Below are positions 13,242 to 13,256 of a stretch of 13,256 nt of DNA, one piece after another. The stretch is from JAEELC01 sp963605425 (GTDB lineage Bacteria > Bacillota_I > Bacilli_A > Acholeplasmatales > Anaeroplasmataceae). The stretch lies in assembly GCA_963605425.1 (NCBI GenBank), contig CAVCUQ010000039.1, forward strand, positions 1 through 13,256, written 5' to 3'. The notes below the pieces were generated by a model, which did not search any database, was not told the DNA's origin, and was given only the letters and a program-made list of their open reading frames with translations. The position numbers were made by a program, and so were the translations under genes. Position 1 is the first letter of the stretch; each line of letters starts with the position of its first letter.

Positions 13242-13256
13242 TAAAATTCATATATG

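Noticed and set aside
1..13256. Alternative genetic code with TGA as tryptophan
   Set aside because: Trp residues in the reading frames are TGG, and the only TGA at a gene end (5216-5218) is followed directly by TAA, so nothing calls for recoding.

Overview
The base composition (AT-rich, many stretches under 25% GC), strong AGGAGG ribosome-binding sites, short intergenic gaps with U-tract hairpin terminators and the protein families point to a low-GC Bacillota. A gut-type relative of the Erysipelotrichales, Mollicutes or other Bacilli is the best guess. Tryptophan is encoded by TGG and nothing requires TGA to be read as an amino acid, so the standard code applies. No rRNA, tRNA, CRISPR array or complete insertion sequence is visible.

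Layout. Positions 1-30 hold the terminator of an off-window plus-strand gene. Positions 118-3620 are a minus-strand block: a membrane-anchored J-domain protein, an operon of three small membrane proteins, then a two-gene operon of a 7-TM diguanylate cyclase and the tRNA-modification enzyme TcdA. Positions 3706-5210 hold a plus-strand AAA ATPase (AAA_14/DUF4143 type) whose promoter sits inside five tandem 23-bp repeats. Positions 5216-5578 encode a small minus-strand HTH protein that looks like the isolated N-terminus of an IS21-type transposase. Positions 5637-10232 are an operon of two translationally coupled ATPase-permease fusions of the MacB/FtsX class. Divergent from it, 10365-12844 encode a separate ATPase plus FtsX-type permease pair, also overlapping.

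The last 280 bases look like an unannotated type I toxin-antitoxin locus of the Fst/par kind. A 26-codon minus-strand gene encodes a hydrophobic peptide with a charged tail. It converges on a short plus-strand RNA with its own promoter. The two transcripts share a perfect 12-bp bidirectional terminator and carry matching direct repeats (GAACATTGATTAGG core) that let them base-pair. The toxin's ribosome-binding site and start codon lie in small competing hairpins. This and the 23-bp repeat array are the most interesting signals in the window.

How the genes may work together: the four transporter genes form two divergently transcribed FtsX-class ABC systems. Such systems typically move peptides, lipoproteins or antimicrobials, or act mechanically on the envelope, but no substrate gene or two-component regulator is present here. 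The cyclase-tcdA pair and the small membrane operon are probably chromosomal housekeeping or signalling genes. The ATPase with its repeats, the transposase-like remnant and the toxin-antitoxin locus have the flavour of accessory DNA.
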